A stretch of 54,390 nt of DNA from Pseudomonas sp. NFACC02. GTDB lineage: Bacteria; Pseudomonadota; Gammaproteobacteria; Pseudomonadales; Pseudomonadaceae. Below the pieces are notes generated by a model, which did no database searches, was not told the origin of the DNA, and saw only the letters and a list, made by a program, of their open reading frames with translations. This document shows, piece after piece, positions 1-8,723 of the stretch; the first letter of the stretch is position 1; every line of letters begins with the position of its first letter. A program made the translations under genes and the position numbers. The stretch is taken from assembly GCF_900110765.1 (NCBI RefSeq), contig NZ_FOEO01000037.1, positions 1 through 54,390 of the forward strand, read 5' to 3'.

Positions 1-215
1 CAAACGCAGACGACGCGCAGTGGGTCGAGCGGCAGGGATGCCGCGAGAGCGCCGTCAGGGCATGGATGCCCGTTCGGCGCGGGCCCACGGAGCGTCGTCG
101 GAGTGCGGGTACCCGAGGAACGAGGGCCCAACCAGGAGCCGGGCACTTTTGGTTACTTTTGGTGCCTTTTCAAAAGTGACCCGCCGGAGGGGCGGAAAGG
201 TGATTCGGCTCCACC
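1..215. repeat. non-coding dispersed-repeat-like segment
   Basis: No convincing gene lies here; the short open frames overlap each other on both strands and lack recognisable domains. The segment carries runs of the type 'ggttacttttgg...caaaagtgacccgcc', which I recognise as a sequence dispersed through many Pseudomonas genomes. An 8-bp inverted repeat (CACTTTTG at 144-151, CAAAAGTG at 171-178) can form a hairpin. Its role is unknown; the dispersed nature is recalled, not tested. Confidence 0.4.
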
Positions 216-289
216 CGAGAAAATGGATCTGCCCACCCTCCCAATGCCAAACCCAACGAACCCAGCGAACCCAACAAACCCACCCACCG

Positions 290-345
290 CGATCTGCCGG
301 GAACCGGCAGCAAACCCGATGCACGCGGAGGGTCTGACACAACCG
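290..345. repeat. REP-like palindrome, single copy
   Basis: Contains the palindromic core CTGCCGGGAACCGGCAG (CTGCCGG/CCGGCAG arms) followed by 'caaacccgatgcacg'. The same core and flank recur at 25.2-25.4 kb and 53-54.3 kb in this window, so it is a solitary member of the local REP family. Non-coding. Confidence 0.65.
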
Positions 346-643
346 AGATAGACCGCACCCCCGCGCCTGGTCCCAAGGCACCATCCACGCGCCCGCCACA
401 CGTCATTACTTACAAATCATCTGCAAAGGTCTGCCCCACCTTTTTTTTGCCGAATAGCCTGCAAGCCACGCCAACCGCTGGCTGCGGCGGAGCCATGCCA
501 AGTCCTACGGAAACGTCTGGCACGCCCCACTGTCGATTCCGCACGCTCAAGGTAGAAAGCCTGACAGCCGTCAATCACTCGTCCGCTTATAGTTCTCGCC
601 GTCCTCTGGGCACACACGAATTGACACAAGGAACGTCGTTAAC
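346..643. other. leader region of the fimbrial operon
   Basis: About 300 bases without a supportable gene, upstream of the fimbrial subunit. A TTGACA hexamer lies at 621-626 but is too close to the start codon to serve as an ordinary -35 element. AAGGA near 629 is a plausible ribosome-binding site for the ATG at 644. No regulator gene is adjacent. Confidence 0.4.
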
Positions 644-1228
644 ATGAAAAAGGTTTCTCTTTCTCTGGCTATCGTAGCCGCAATGGGTTTTAGCGTATCG
701 GGTACCGCCCACGCTGCAAACAACGGGAAGCTGGTATTTAACGGCACCCTCACCAACATCACCTGCGACATCGGTGCCGGCACTGGCGCAAGCCCGGGTA
801 ACAACCCAGGCGAAATCAACGTCGATCTGGGTAACGTTTCCTTCTCCGACATCGGACGTTTCGCCGACAACAAGCTGGAAACCGCATCGCCGATTCAATT
901 GCTGGTGAATTGCACAGGAGGTGCTTCGCAGTACAACACCGTGAACATGCGCTTCATCGCCCGTCAGGGCAGTGGCCTCGACAATCTCGATCAAAAGCTG
1001 CTACGGACCACCGGTGCGGCTGACGGTGTGGGTATCGGCCTGCTCAACGCGTCCAACCAACTGATGGACCTGAGCGGGAATGAAACCATCGATACCCCGC
1101 TGATCAAGGATGCCGCTGACGGCGCCACCGCGGAAATCAACTTCGGCGCGGTGTACGTGCTCAACGGCGCGGCCACCAATCCCGGCAACGCCGACGGCTT
1201 CCTGCCGTTCGTGATGGACTATCTGTGA
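644..1228 (+). CDS. type 1-like fimbrial major subunit
   Basis: 194-aa pilin of the chaperone-usher class. Residues 1-24 form a Sec signal peptide ending in AHA. The mature protein starts with the short strand expected for donor-strand exchange (GKLVFNGTL), has Cys40 (NITCDIG) and Cys90 (LLVNCTG) for the conserved pilin disulfide, and ends in an aromatic strand (FLPFVMDYL) typical of the chaperone/usher contact. It is first in a same-strand cluster with two chaperones, an usher and a tip adhesin, so it is the likely shaft subunit. Start chosen at the ATG with upstream AAGGA. The family is clear; the specific fimbrial type cannot be named. Confidence 0.9.
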   Translation: MKKVSLSLAIVAAMGFSVSGTAHAANNGKLVFNGTLTNITCDIGAGTGASPGNNPGEINVDLGNVSFSDIGRFADNKLETASPIQLLVNCTGGASQYNTVNMRFIARQGSGLDNLDQKLLRTTGAADGVGIGLLNASNQLMDLSGNETIDTPLIKDAADGATAEINFGAVYVLNGAATNPGNADGFLPFVMDYL

Positions 1229-1288
1229 TGCAACGGGCGGGGTGAGCATGCTCGCCCCGCCTACCTCTGGACCTGAGACGATTCCATC

Positions 1289-2044
1289 ATGTTTTCTACT
1301 CTTTTGCGTGGTGCCGCCGCGTGGATCTGCTCCGGGCTGGCGATGGGGCTGGCGGCGCAGGCACACGCGGGCATCGTGCTGAATACGACACGGTTGATTT
1401 ACCCGGCCAGCAGCAAGGAAGTCAGCCTGATCGTGCATAACACCGGGACGAGCGACATCCTCGCGCAATCCTGGCTTGAAGGCAGCCCCGACAGCGCCTC
1501 CCCGGATACCCCACCGTTCGCCGTGACCCCGCCGCTGGCACGGATGGCGGGTGATGCCAGGCAGTTGATCCGGGTGATGTATTCAGGGGAAGGCCTGGCA
1601 ACCGACCGTGAGTCCGTGCTCTGGCTCAATGTCCAGGAGATCCCTCAGTCCGCCAGCGAAAACGAGTTGCAGATCGCGATCCGGCAGCGCATCAAGGTGT
1701 TTTACCGGCCTCAAGGGTTGACTGAAGACCCGCTGAAAGCGGCGCAAGCGTTGCAGTGGCGTGTCTCGGGCGGATCCATCGAGGTCAGCAACCCCGGGCC
1801 TTTTCACGTTTCGATGATCAAGCTGGACGCCAGAAAAAACGGACGCGTGTTGTTGCAAGAGGCCAGCCGGATGCTGGGTCCACGGCAGCGCGTCCAGTGG
1901 CCTCTGAGCCCTGCGACCTCGAGCGGACCGGTGGAGTTGTCCTTCATCAGCATCAACGATTTCGGTGCTCAGGAGCCCTATCACGTCAGGGTGTCCGGCG
2001 AGCAAATGACCCAGGCCAGCAAGGCCGAGCCCCATCCCGACTAG
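1289..2044 (+). CDS. periplasmic fimbrial chaperone (first copy)
   Basis: 251-aa PapD-like chaperone. A signal peptide (about residues 1-28, ending AHA) precedes GIVLNTTRLIYPA, the N-terminal strand with the conserved Arg used to anchor pilin C-termini. The central pattern FAVTPPLARM, QLIRV and AIRQRIKVFYRP is diagnostic of the two-Ig-domain fimbrial chaperones. It would cap subunits in the periplasm and hand them to the usher encoded next. It lies 60 bp after the pilin gene in the same operon. A second, divergent chaperone follows the usher, so the two probably serve different subunits (inference). Confidence 0.9.
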   Translation: MFSTLLRGAAAWICSGLAMGLAAQAHAGIVLNTTRLIYPASSKEVSLIVHNTGTSDILAQSWLEGSPDSASPDTPPFAVTPPLARMAGDARQLIRVMYSGEGLATDRESVLWLNVQEIPQSASENELQIAIRQRIKVFYRPQGLTEDPLKAAQALQWRVSGGSIEVSNPGPFHVSMIKLDARKNGRVLLQEASRMLGPRQRVQWPLSPATSSGPVELSFISINDFGAQEPYHVRVSGEQMTQASKAEPHPD

Positions 2045-2238
2045 CGCGGCACGCTGATCGGGATTTTTTCGTTGACCCATTTTTCGGGCCGGACCTGTTT
2101 CCGGCTTCAGCTTCGTGCGCCTGCGAGAAAGGAACAGCGGCGCATCGGGACTCAGAACACGAGTGAAACCAGCTAATGGAACGGCGAGACAAGAACAACA
2201 AGGGATGTACCTCCAACGCAGTGGCGCGAGGCGCTCGT

Positions 2239-4758
2239 ATGGGCGCGGTGAACGATCCCCGCACGATCAGGCGTCACGTCCTGCCGACCTGTATCGTCAC
2301 CGTAGCCTGGATGTTCAGCACCGGATCAATGGCGATGACCGACGGGGGGAATGGGACGCCCGCCCCCGTCAAGTTCAACACGGCGTTCATCCAGGGCACG
2401 GACCAGCCAGCAGACCTCAGCACGTTTCTGCAAGGCAACAGTGTTGTGCCCGGTACGTATCGCGTGGACGTCTACGTCAACCGGGCATTGACCGGACGGC
2501 GTGACATCCCGTTTATCGCCAACCCGGCCAGTGGTGCGATCGAAGCCTGTCTGACGCTTGAGATGCTGCGCCAGTTCGGCATGAACATCGATGACATCAA
2601 AGGCCCGGCCGCCACGCCAGGCGGGTGTTTCGATCTGCCGGCGAATGTCGAGTTCGCCCACGTCGAGTACCAGCCCGCGAGTTTGCGCCTGAACATCAGC
2701 ATCCCTCAGTCATTGATGTCACGCCGCGCGCGTGGCTACGTTCCGCCGGAATTGTGGGACGAAGGTGAAACAGTCGGTTTCGTCAATTACAGCTTCAGCG
2801 GCGCACGGCGCACGCGGGGCAATCAGACGCAGGATCAGTATTACCTGGGCCTGCGCAATGGTTTCAACCTCGGTGCGTGGCGACTGCGCAACGAGTCGTC
2901 GCTGGTGTACGGCGATGCACAGCCTTACCGCTTCCGCAGCAACCGAACCTTTGTTCAGCGCGACATCAGCACACTCAAGGGCCAGTTGACGCTGGGTGAA
3001 ACCTTCACCGACTCGCAGGTGTTCGACAGCGTTCGGTTCGTCGGTGCGACGCTGGCGTCCGACGACGGGATGTTGCCTGACAGTGAGCGTGTTTATGCGC
3101 CGGTCATTCGCGGCATCGCCGAAACCAACGCAACGGTGGAAGTGCGGCAGAACGGTTTCATGCTCTACAGCGGCAATGTGTCGCCTGGTCCGTTCGAGAT
3201 TTCCGATATTTACCCCAGCGGTTCCAATGGCGACCTCGAAATCACGGTGGTCGAGGCGGACGGTCGCAAGCGTGTATTCGTGCAGGCCTATGCGTCGCTT
3301 CCGATCATGATCCCCAAAGGCGCGTTTCGTTACAGCGTCGCAGCGGGGCGATACGACAGCAACGACAGCTACGACAGTCGCCAGTCGCCGACCTTCGCCA
3401 GCACGACATTGATCTACGGCCTGACCGAGCAGGTGACGACCGCCGGTGGCGTGCAGGTCGCCGAGGATTATCAGGCGGGCAACGTTGGCGCCGGCATCAA
3501 TACCGGCGTGGGTGCCGTGTCGCTGGACCTTACGCAGTCGCTCAGTCAGGTGGGCCGCGCCACCGCTCGTGGCCAAAGCCTGCGCGTGCGGTATGCCAAC
3601 ACGCTGGACCTGACCAACACCACGTTGGCGGTGGCGGGGTATCGCTACTCGACCGATCGATACCGAACCCTCAATGAGCACGTCGAAGCCCTGCAGACAC
3701 GCAACGGGTCGGCGCTGGCTCGGGCCAAGGATCGCATTGAGTTCAACCTGACCCAGGCGCTGCCCGAGCAGTCGGGTTCACTGAGCCTTATCGGTTCCGA
3801 ACAGCGTTATTGGGATGGCGCCGGCAAAACGCGGCAGTTCTATCTGTCCTGGAACGCCGCGTGGCGAAGCCTCAGTTACAGCCTTTCGGTCGAGCGCAAT
3901 CAGACGTTCGAGCGCGATGGCGACAGCCGGACCGACAACCGTGTCGCGCTGACGTTAAGCCTTCCGTTGGGGGACAGCCCTGGTGCCTCGCGCGCTTTTT
4001 CGAACGCAGTGCGTGACAGCGCGGGCGATTACAACCTGCAGACCGGCCTCAATGGACAGGTCTTCGATGACCGCAATACGTTCTATTCGGTGCAGGCCGG
4101 TCACGACAACCGCTCGGGCTCGGCCGGGTTCGGCAAACTGAGCACCACCACGCCGTATGGTCGATTCGATGCGGGCTACGGTCAGGGGCGTGACTATCGC
4201 GCGGTGAGTTTCGGTGCCGCCGGTTCGATGGTCGCGCATGCGGGCGGCGTGAATCTTGGGCAGCCACTGGGTGACACCTTTGCGTTGGTCGAGGTCAAGG
4301 ACGTCAGCGGCGCGAGGCTCTCAAACGTCAGCAACGTTGAAACGGCCGGTAACGGCTACGCCATTCTGCCGTACGCCCAGCCGTATCGCGCCAACTGGGT
4401 CAGTCTGGACACCCGCGCGCTGGGGGCGGATGTCGAACTGGACAATGCCGTGACTCAGGTCGTGCCGCGTCGCGGTGCGGTGCCTCGGGTCAGCTTCAAG
4501 ACAACGGTCGGTCGTCGAGTGCAATTCGAGCTGGCGCGCGCCGACGGCAGCCCCGTGCCGCTCGGGGCCATCGTGGAAGACGAGGGCGGGAAACCGTTGG
4601 CCGCGGTCGATCCTGGCAGTCGGGCATTGGTTCTGAGCGAGCAGGACAAGGGCGAGTTGCATGTCAGATGGTCCGATCAGCAATGCCGGGCGCGTTTTGA
4701 ACTGCCCGCCCGAAATCCGCAACGCACCTATGACCGCGTCAAAGTGGTGTGCCAATGA
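2239..4758 (+). CDS. outer-membrane fimbrial usher
   Basis: About 839-aa FimD/PapC-type usher: N-terminal chaperone-binding domain (FNTAFIQG...DLSTFLQG), 24-strand pore with plug (VRFVGATLASDDGMLPDS, and YAPVIRGIAETNATVEVRQN cut by the plug region), and C-terminal domains ending in CRARFELP. Signal peptide RRHVLPTCIVTVAWMFS...AMA is best preserved if translation starts at 2239, where GAGG lies about 8 nt upstream; the frame stays open from an ATG at 2176 that has no good ribosome-binding site. It secretes and assembles the pilin and adhesin. Its stop overlaps the next gene's ATG (ATGA). Confidence 0.9.
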   Translation: MGAVNDPRTIRRHVLPTCIVTVAWMFSTGSMAMTDGGNGTPAPVKFNTAFIQGTDQPADLSTFLQGNSVVPGTYRVDVYVNRALTGRRDIPFIANPASGAIEACLTLEMLRQFGMNIDDIKGPAATPGGCFDLPANVEFAHVEYQPASLRLNISIPQSLMSRRARGYVPPELWDEGETVGFVNYSFSGARRTRGNQTQDQYYLGLRNGFNLGAWRLRNESSLVYGDAQPYRFRSNRTFVQRDISTLKGQLTLGETFTDSQVFDSVRFVGATLASDDGMLPDSERVYAPVIRGIAETNATVEVRQNGFMLYSGNVSPGPFEISDIYPSGSNGDLEITVVEADGRKRVFVQAYASLPIMIPKGAFRYSVAAGRYDSNDSYDSRQSPTFASTTLIYGLTEQVTTAGGVQVAEDYQAGNVGAGINTGVGAVSLDLTQSLSQVGRATARGQSLRVRYANTLDLTNTTLAVAGYRYSTDRYRTLNEHVEALQTRNGSALARAKDRIEFNLTQALPEQSGSLSLIGSEQRYWDGAGKTRQFYLSWNAAWRSLSYSLSVERNQTFERDGDSRTDNRVALTLSLPLGDSPGASRAFSNAVRDSAGDYNLQTGLNGQVFDDRNTFYSVQAGHDNRSGSAGFGKLSTTTPYGRFDAGYGQGRDYRAVSFGAAGSMVAHAGGVNLGQPLGDTFALVEVKDVSGARLSNVSNVETAGNGYAILPYAQPYRANWVSLDTRALGADVELDNAVTQVVPRRGAVPRVSFKTTVGRRVQFELARADGSPVPLGAIVEDEGGKPLAAVDPGSRALVLSEQDKGELHVRWSDQQCRARFELPARNPQRTYDRVKVVCQ

Positions 4759-5540
4759 AGTGGGGCTGTCTGCCGTGGGCAATGTTTGCCTTCTTCAGTA
4801 CCGCTGTGGACGCTGCGGTATCGCTGTCGGGAACGCGCCTGGTGTTCGACGGCCGGTTCCGTGAAGCGAGCATCGAGGTCAGCAATTCGGGGACTGCCAG
4901 CGTGCTTGTCCAGGCGTGGCTGGGCAAACCTGACGGGGTGCCTTCTGCGGCGTCCGACCTGCCCTTTGTGGTGACACCTCCTCTCGCGCAGTTGCCGGCG
5001 CAGGGCAAACAGATGTTGCGCCTTTTTTATGAGGGCGTGGGCATGCCGGAGGATCGGGAATCCCTGCTGCATCTGTACGTGCTGGAAGTGCCGCGTCGTA
5101 GCGAAGCCGCTCAGCAGTTGAGCATCGCGATACGGCACCGGATCAACGTGTTCTACCGCCCGGACTCGTTGCCTGGAGATCCCGCCGAGGCTGCGCAAAA
5201 CCTGATCTGGCAGCGTTCGGCGAGCGCTGATCGCACGCTCTGGGTGCGCAATCCGACGCCCTTCCACGTGTCGCTGCAAGACGTTGTATTCGAAGGAGGG
5301 GAGGTCAGCGACTACCTGCTGATCGAGCCGTTGTCCGAGCGTTCGCTGTCGAGGCCATCGGCCCCCAATAGCCGCGCAACGCCGGGACGCCTGACATTCA
5401 AGGCACTGACCGATTACGGCGGTCAACGCACGTTCTGTGCGCACGCCCGAGGCGACGCGCCCTTCAACGCGCACCTGCGCCCGGCAGGTGCCGAGTCGCC
5501 CGCCGCGCCTGCCGCCAATTCAACGATGGAGAAATGCTGA
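4755..5540 (+). CDS. periplasmic fimbrial chaperone (second copy)
   Basis: 261-aa PapD-like chaperone. The N-terminal stretch CLPWAMFAFFSTAVDA is a signal peptide; the body has SGTRLVFDG, PFVVTPPLAQL, QMLRLFYEG and IAIRHRINVFYRP, the same diagnostic strands as the first chaperone but with clearly different sequence. The ATG at 4755 overlaps the usher stop as ATGA, so translation is coupled; a GTG two codons upstream is less likely. Position directly before the adhesin suggests it may be dedicated to that subunit (inference). The C-terminal tail after residue 235 is Pro/Ala rich and probably disordered. Confidence 0.88.
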   Translation: MKWGCLPWAMFAFFSTAVDAAVSLSGTRLVFDGRFREASIEVSNSGTASVLVQAWLGKPDGVPSAASDLPFVVTPPLAQLPAQGKQMLRLFYEGVGMPEDRESLLHLYVLEVPRRSEAAQQLSIAIRHRINVFYRPDSLPGDPAEAAQNLIWQRSASADRTLWVRNPTPFHVSLQDVVFEGGEVSDYLLIEPLSERSLSRPSAPNSRATPGRLTFKALTDYGGQRTFCAHARGDAPFNAHLRPAGAESPAAPAANSTMEKC

Positions 5541-6535
5541 GCATGACGATTTTTTCTTTTACCCGATGGTGCCCGACCTTTCTCCTGAGCCTGACGTTGC
5601 CCGCGACCGGCATGGCCATGACCTGTAAGGTGCAGGGCACGGGCGAAACCGTGGTTCGCGCCGACCTGAGCAGCAGCGTGGCGATCCCGGCGACCTTGCC
5701 GGATGACAGTGTGGTCTGGCGCTCTGAACGGTTGAACCTCGCCGTTGAGTGCGCGAGGGAAGCGCCAGGCGGTGCAGAAGACGTGTTTATTTACCTGAAC
5801 CCCGACAACCAGCAGATCGGCCAGGGAATTCGCGCCGGTCTTACGCTAAACGGTATCGATTACCTGCAAAGCAACGGACGCGTGCCTGTACAGCAGACAG
5901 TGCCCGGCTGCAGTGAGGCCCCCGCGCGGATCGCAGCCTGTCCCACCGTCCGCTTCAACCTGCCGTTCTCGGTGTTCATCCAGAAGTACGGCCCGACGCC
6001 GCCGTCGGGTGTGGCCAGCGATGTGAGGAATTACCGCATGTTTCAGATCGACAGCGGCAGCGGCATGAATCCGGCACCGGACAACAACCTCAATTACGTC
6101 ATCAGCGACCTGACGGGGCTGCGTTTTGTCGCGTGCAACGCTGAGTTGCGGGTGATGCCGGAGACGGTCGAGTTCGGAGATGTGGCGATCAGAAACGTGC
6201 GGGTCGGCGAAGTGGCGACCTTTCAGCGATTTGCCCTGGCGACCAGCCGAGTCTGTGATTCGCCGTTCAGCCTGAATGCGCGTTTTACCCCGGTGTCGGG
6301 CACGCTGTCGGGCGATGTGCTGGTGCCCACGGGCAACCAGAGCATTGGCATCCGCATCACCAATGCACGCAACAACAACCCGGTGCGTTACAACGAACCC
6401 TTTCATGCGACGGATCTGCTGGGTGACGACTATTCGGCGACAGCCGACTTCAATGCCGAGCTGCTTTGGCAAACCGACACGCCGACGCCCGGCCCGTTCT
6501 CGGCGGAGGTGATGGTCGATCTGTTCTACAAATAG
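5534..6535 (+). CDS. fimbrial tip adhesin
   Basis: 333-aa two-domain fimbrial protein, about 1.7 times the length of the shaft subunit. A signal peptide (to about residue 29, GMAM) is followed by an N-terminal roughly 190-residue domain with several Cys, a putative receptor-binding lectin domain. The C-terminal pilin domain (from about ELRVMPETVEFGDVAI) ends in AEVMVDLFYK, a donor-strand-type C-terminus. It overlaps the preceding chaperone by 7 nt (ATG at 5534, TGA at 5538); an in-frame ATG at 5543 is an alternative start. Last gene of the fimbrial operon. The adhesin role comes from architecture and position; the receptor is unknown. Confidence 0.82.
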   Translation: MLSMTIFSFTRWCPTFLLSLTLPATGMAMTCKVQGTGETVVRADLSSSVAIPATLPDDSVVWRSERLNLAVECAREAPGGAEDVFIYLNPDNQQIGQGIRAGLTLNGIDYLQSNGRVPVQQTVPGCSEAPARIAACPTVRFNLPFSVFIQKYGPTPPSGVASDVRNYRMFQIDSGSGMNPAPDNNLNYVISDLTGLRFVACNAELRVMPETVEFGDVAIRNVRVGEVATFQRFALATSRVCDSPFSLNARFTPVSGTLSGDVLVPTGNQSIGIRITNARNNNPVRYNEPFHATDLLGDDYSATADFNAELLWQTDTPTPGPFSAEVMVDLFYK

Positions 6536-6642
6536 GCCATCGCTCGGTTGTCACAGGCAGTTGCACAGTGATTGAGGTATGCTGCGCGGCTTGCGGGCAC
6601 TGCCTGTTCATCCTTAGACCGTTTCGCGATTCCGGAGCTTCC

Positions 6643-6879
6643 ATGACCACCCCCGAACCCACCCCAGCTCCTGACGTCGACGTCGAACCGGTCGAGGCGG
6701 ATGCCGAAACAAACGACAGGAAAACAGAGATCCCGGCGTTCAGCTTTCCGTTCAGACCGGGTGAGTTGATGCAGACCAAAAAGCCCCCCATGCACTACAA
6801 GGGACCGGGTAAATCCAATCATGACAAGCGTCCCGGCGCCGCGCCCTCCGGCACCCGCCGCTCGATGGGCAAGCGCTGA
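6643..6879 (+). CDS. small hypothetical protein
   Basis: 78-aa acidic-then-basic protein: a Pro/Glu/Asp-rich N-terminal half (residues 1-30) followed by a conserved-looking core FSFPFRPGELMQTKKPPMHY and a Gly/Arg/Lys-rich basic tail. No signal peptide or membrane segment. I have the impression that this core recurs in pseudomonads, but I know no function. Start is the ATG at 6643 with GGAG just upstream at about 6635; the frame open further upstream has no domain content. Confidence 0.6.
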   Translation: MTTPEPTPAPDVDVEPVEADAETNDRKTEIPAFSFPFRPGELMQTKKPPMHYKGPGKSNHDKRPGAAPSGTRRSMGKR

Positions 6880-6973
6880 TCCGGGTACCGTTGCGCGTGA
6901 GCACCTTCCCAACTGCGACGTACAGCGACTGGAGGAGGGGAAGCAGCACGATCGCTGCTTCTCATCGAAAATC

Positions 6974-7726
6974 TCAGGCGCTTTGCAAAGGAATGAACGT
7001 ATAGCGCGTCGACTCTGTTGTTTCCAGTCGGGCGCCGGCGTGCTCCAGGGCCTGAGTGGCAGTCTCTCCCACCACGCGAAAACGCCAGCCTTCGTCGGCG
7101 GGCGTTGGCAACTCGCCACTGATGAAACGCTCGACGGCGGCGGCAAATGCGGTCATGTCGGGCAGGTAAGCGACAAAACCGTTGCCCTTGAGGGCAGTGG
7201 TATCGATCCCCAGCGACATGCAGATCGCCTGCTTGCGGGCGATGTCATCACGGTCTGCCTGCCGGGACGCCTCGATCAGCGCCATTAACTCACGGTCCAC
7301 GAGCTGACCACCGACGATCAGGTCCGGGCCTTGTTCCCAGGATTCGGGCGGGCAATCTTTGGCCTGTGGGCGCAACGGAATGTGCGGGTTGATCTCCATC
7401 GGATAAATTCTGCACACCAACGGACGGCGCTCGTAGATGCGGCAGAGGTTCTGCGCGTCAAGATTTCGGCATCGGCCGGCGTTGTAAGCGGCGAAGGTGA
7501 TCGCGACCAGCGCCTGCGCATCTCCGCTGTTGACGGGGTGCGAGCGCCGGGTGGCGTGAATGAGCTGCTCGGCCGGCACACCGTAACCGTCAGCCAGAAA
7601 TGCCTCGGTGAGGACGATGACCGACCCGCCGTCAGCCGCCCACTGCGCGGCTTCCGACAAGGTGAGCGGGACATGGTGATCGGTGCAGCATTTGCCGCAA
7701 CCGACGCAGGAAAACTGAGTGTTCAT
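6974..7726 (-). CDS. YkgJ-type cysteine-cluster protein
   Basis: About 250-aa cytoplasmic protein beginning MNTQFSCVGCGKCC (C7, C10, C13, C14), then CRNLDAQNLCRIYERRPLVCRIYP, the CxxCGxCC and C-x-IY-x-RP-x-xCRxYP signature of the UPF0153/YkgJ family, thought to bind zinc or an iron-sulfur cluster. Start chosen at 7726 because the family begins right at the Cys motif; the frame is open to 7804 but that extension is not conserved-looking. Convergent with the small gene to the left. The biochemical role of the family is not established. Confidence 0.85.
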   Translation of the reverse strand: MNTQFSCVGCGKCCTDHHVPLTLSEAAQWAADGGSVIVLTEAFLADGYGVPAEQLIHATRRSHPVNSGDAQALVAITFAAYNAGRCRNLDAQNLCRIYERRPLVCRIYPMEINPHIPLRPQAKDCPPESWEQGPDLIVGGQLVDRELMALIEASRQADRDDIARKQAICMSLGIDTTALKGNGFVAYLPDMTAFAAAVERFISGELPTPADEGWRFRVVGETATQALEHAGARLETTESTRYTFIPLQSA

Positions 7727-7842
7727 CGAAAGAATGGCCCGCCGACAGGAAGGAAAGACGACTGACCCGCGTTGGCAATCTGTCATCGCGGGTGTGTTTT
7801 TCACGTTGGCGGGTATTGCAGCAAGTTATGCGCCAGCGCCCG

Positions 7843-8166
7843 TTACTTCTTGGGCAGTGTGGTGACGTTGTCCCATTCGGTGATCAGCGCTTTCTTGTTT
7901 TTGCGGTCGTACAGGCACAGCTCGGTGCCGGTTTTATTCTTCATGAACGCTTGTTTGTACTGGCCTTTGATCAGCAGTGCGCTGTAGCCGACGCTGTCAT
8001 CGAACATGGCCGGCGCGCCCGCAGGCTTGGCGTTTTTAAGTGAGCTGGCGGCAACGCAGCTGTCGACCAGCGTTTTGTCGAATGCTTTCCATGCGTCCGG
8101 ACTTGAGGCGCTGGCCTGGCCCGCAGCGGCGGTAAGGGCCAGCAACAGCAGGGTGGTGGTTTTCAT
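7843..8166 (-). CDS. small exported hypothetical protein
   Basis: 107-aa protein with a clear Sec signal peptide (MKTTTLLLLALTAAAGQASA) and a mature part with two Cys (DSCVAAS and ELCLYDRK) that could form a disulfide. The ATG at 8166 has GGAGAT upstream and gives the canonical signal; an upstream in-frame ATG (8187) would bury it. Periplasmic or secreted. I do not recognise a domain. Monocistronic or last in the cheV-GNAT transcript. Confidence 0.7.
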   Translation of the reverse strand: MKTTTLLLLALTAAAGQASASSPDAWKAFDKTLVDSCVAASSLKNAKPAGAPAMFDDSVGYSALLIKGQYKQAFMKNKTGTELCLYDRKNKKALITEWDNVTTLPKK

Positions 8167-8220
8167 GCAAATCTCCATCGGCGTCATTTTTTTACGGAGG
8201 TGACGGCGGATTAGAGTGGC

Positions 8221-8682
8221 TTAGCGTGGTTCCAGTTCGCAGCGCTGCACATATCGCATGCCGACCCGTTCATACAGGCGTCGGGCGGACAGGTTGCTTT
8301 CCATGACCTTGAGATCGACATACCGCTCGTCTCGCTGAGCAAAGGCGTCGAACGCGCGCGCCAACAGCGCCGAGCCCACGCCACGGCCCTGCAGGCGAGG
8401 GTGAACCACAAGGTTGCGAATGAATGCGCTGGTCCAGCACTGCGCCACGGCGGCGACCCCCAACGGGTCCTCCACGACAAAGCACAAGGACCGATCGAAT
8501 TCAGGATCGCTTTCGAATGCGTTCAACCAGGTCGTGAAGTCGGGGACCCGCCCGCCGCCGTACTGTGTGCCCAAGGCAAACAAGCGGTGAACCGCTGCGG
8601 CGTTTTCGGCACTGAACGGTACCTCGCGCAGCGTTTCTGGCCAGGTGACCGGACGCCGTGGAAGCGTCAGATCCCGACGCAT
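8221..8682 (-). CDS. GNAT-family N-acetyltransferase
   Basis: About 153-aa acetyltransferase. The acetyl-CoA pyrophosphate loop is visible as LQGRGVGSALL (R/QxxGxG/A), preceded by the beta-4 strand AFIRNLVVHP and followed by NLSARRLYERVGM, the standard C-terminal GNAT signature. Substrate unknown. It starts about 40 bp after the cheV-like stop on the same strand, so it may be co-transcribed. Start uncertain: the ATG at 8682 has only a weak Shine-Dalgarno, and the frame extends to 8769 inside the upstream gene. Confidence 0.82.
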   Translation of the reverse strand: MRRDLTLPRRPVTWPETLREVPFSAENAAAVHRLFALGTQYGGGRVPDFTTWLNAFESDPEFDRSLCFVVEDPLGVAAVAQCWTSAFIRNLVVHPRLQGRGVGSALLARAFDAFAQRDERYVDLKVMESNLSARRLYERVGMRYVQRCELEPR

Positions 8683-8723
8683 CAACCAGTAATGCTCGGT
8701 GGACGCGTCGGTGGGGCCGGGTC

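Noticed and set aside
2719..3681. Open frame of 320 aa antisense to the usher
   Set aside because: Overlaps the usher completely and shows no family motif.
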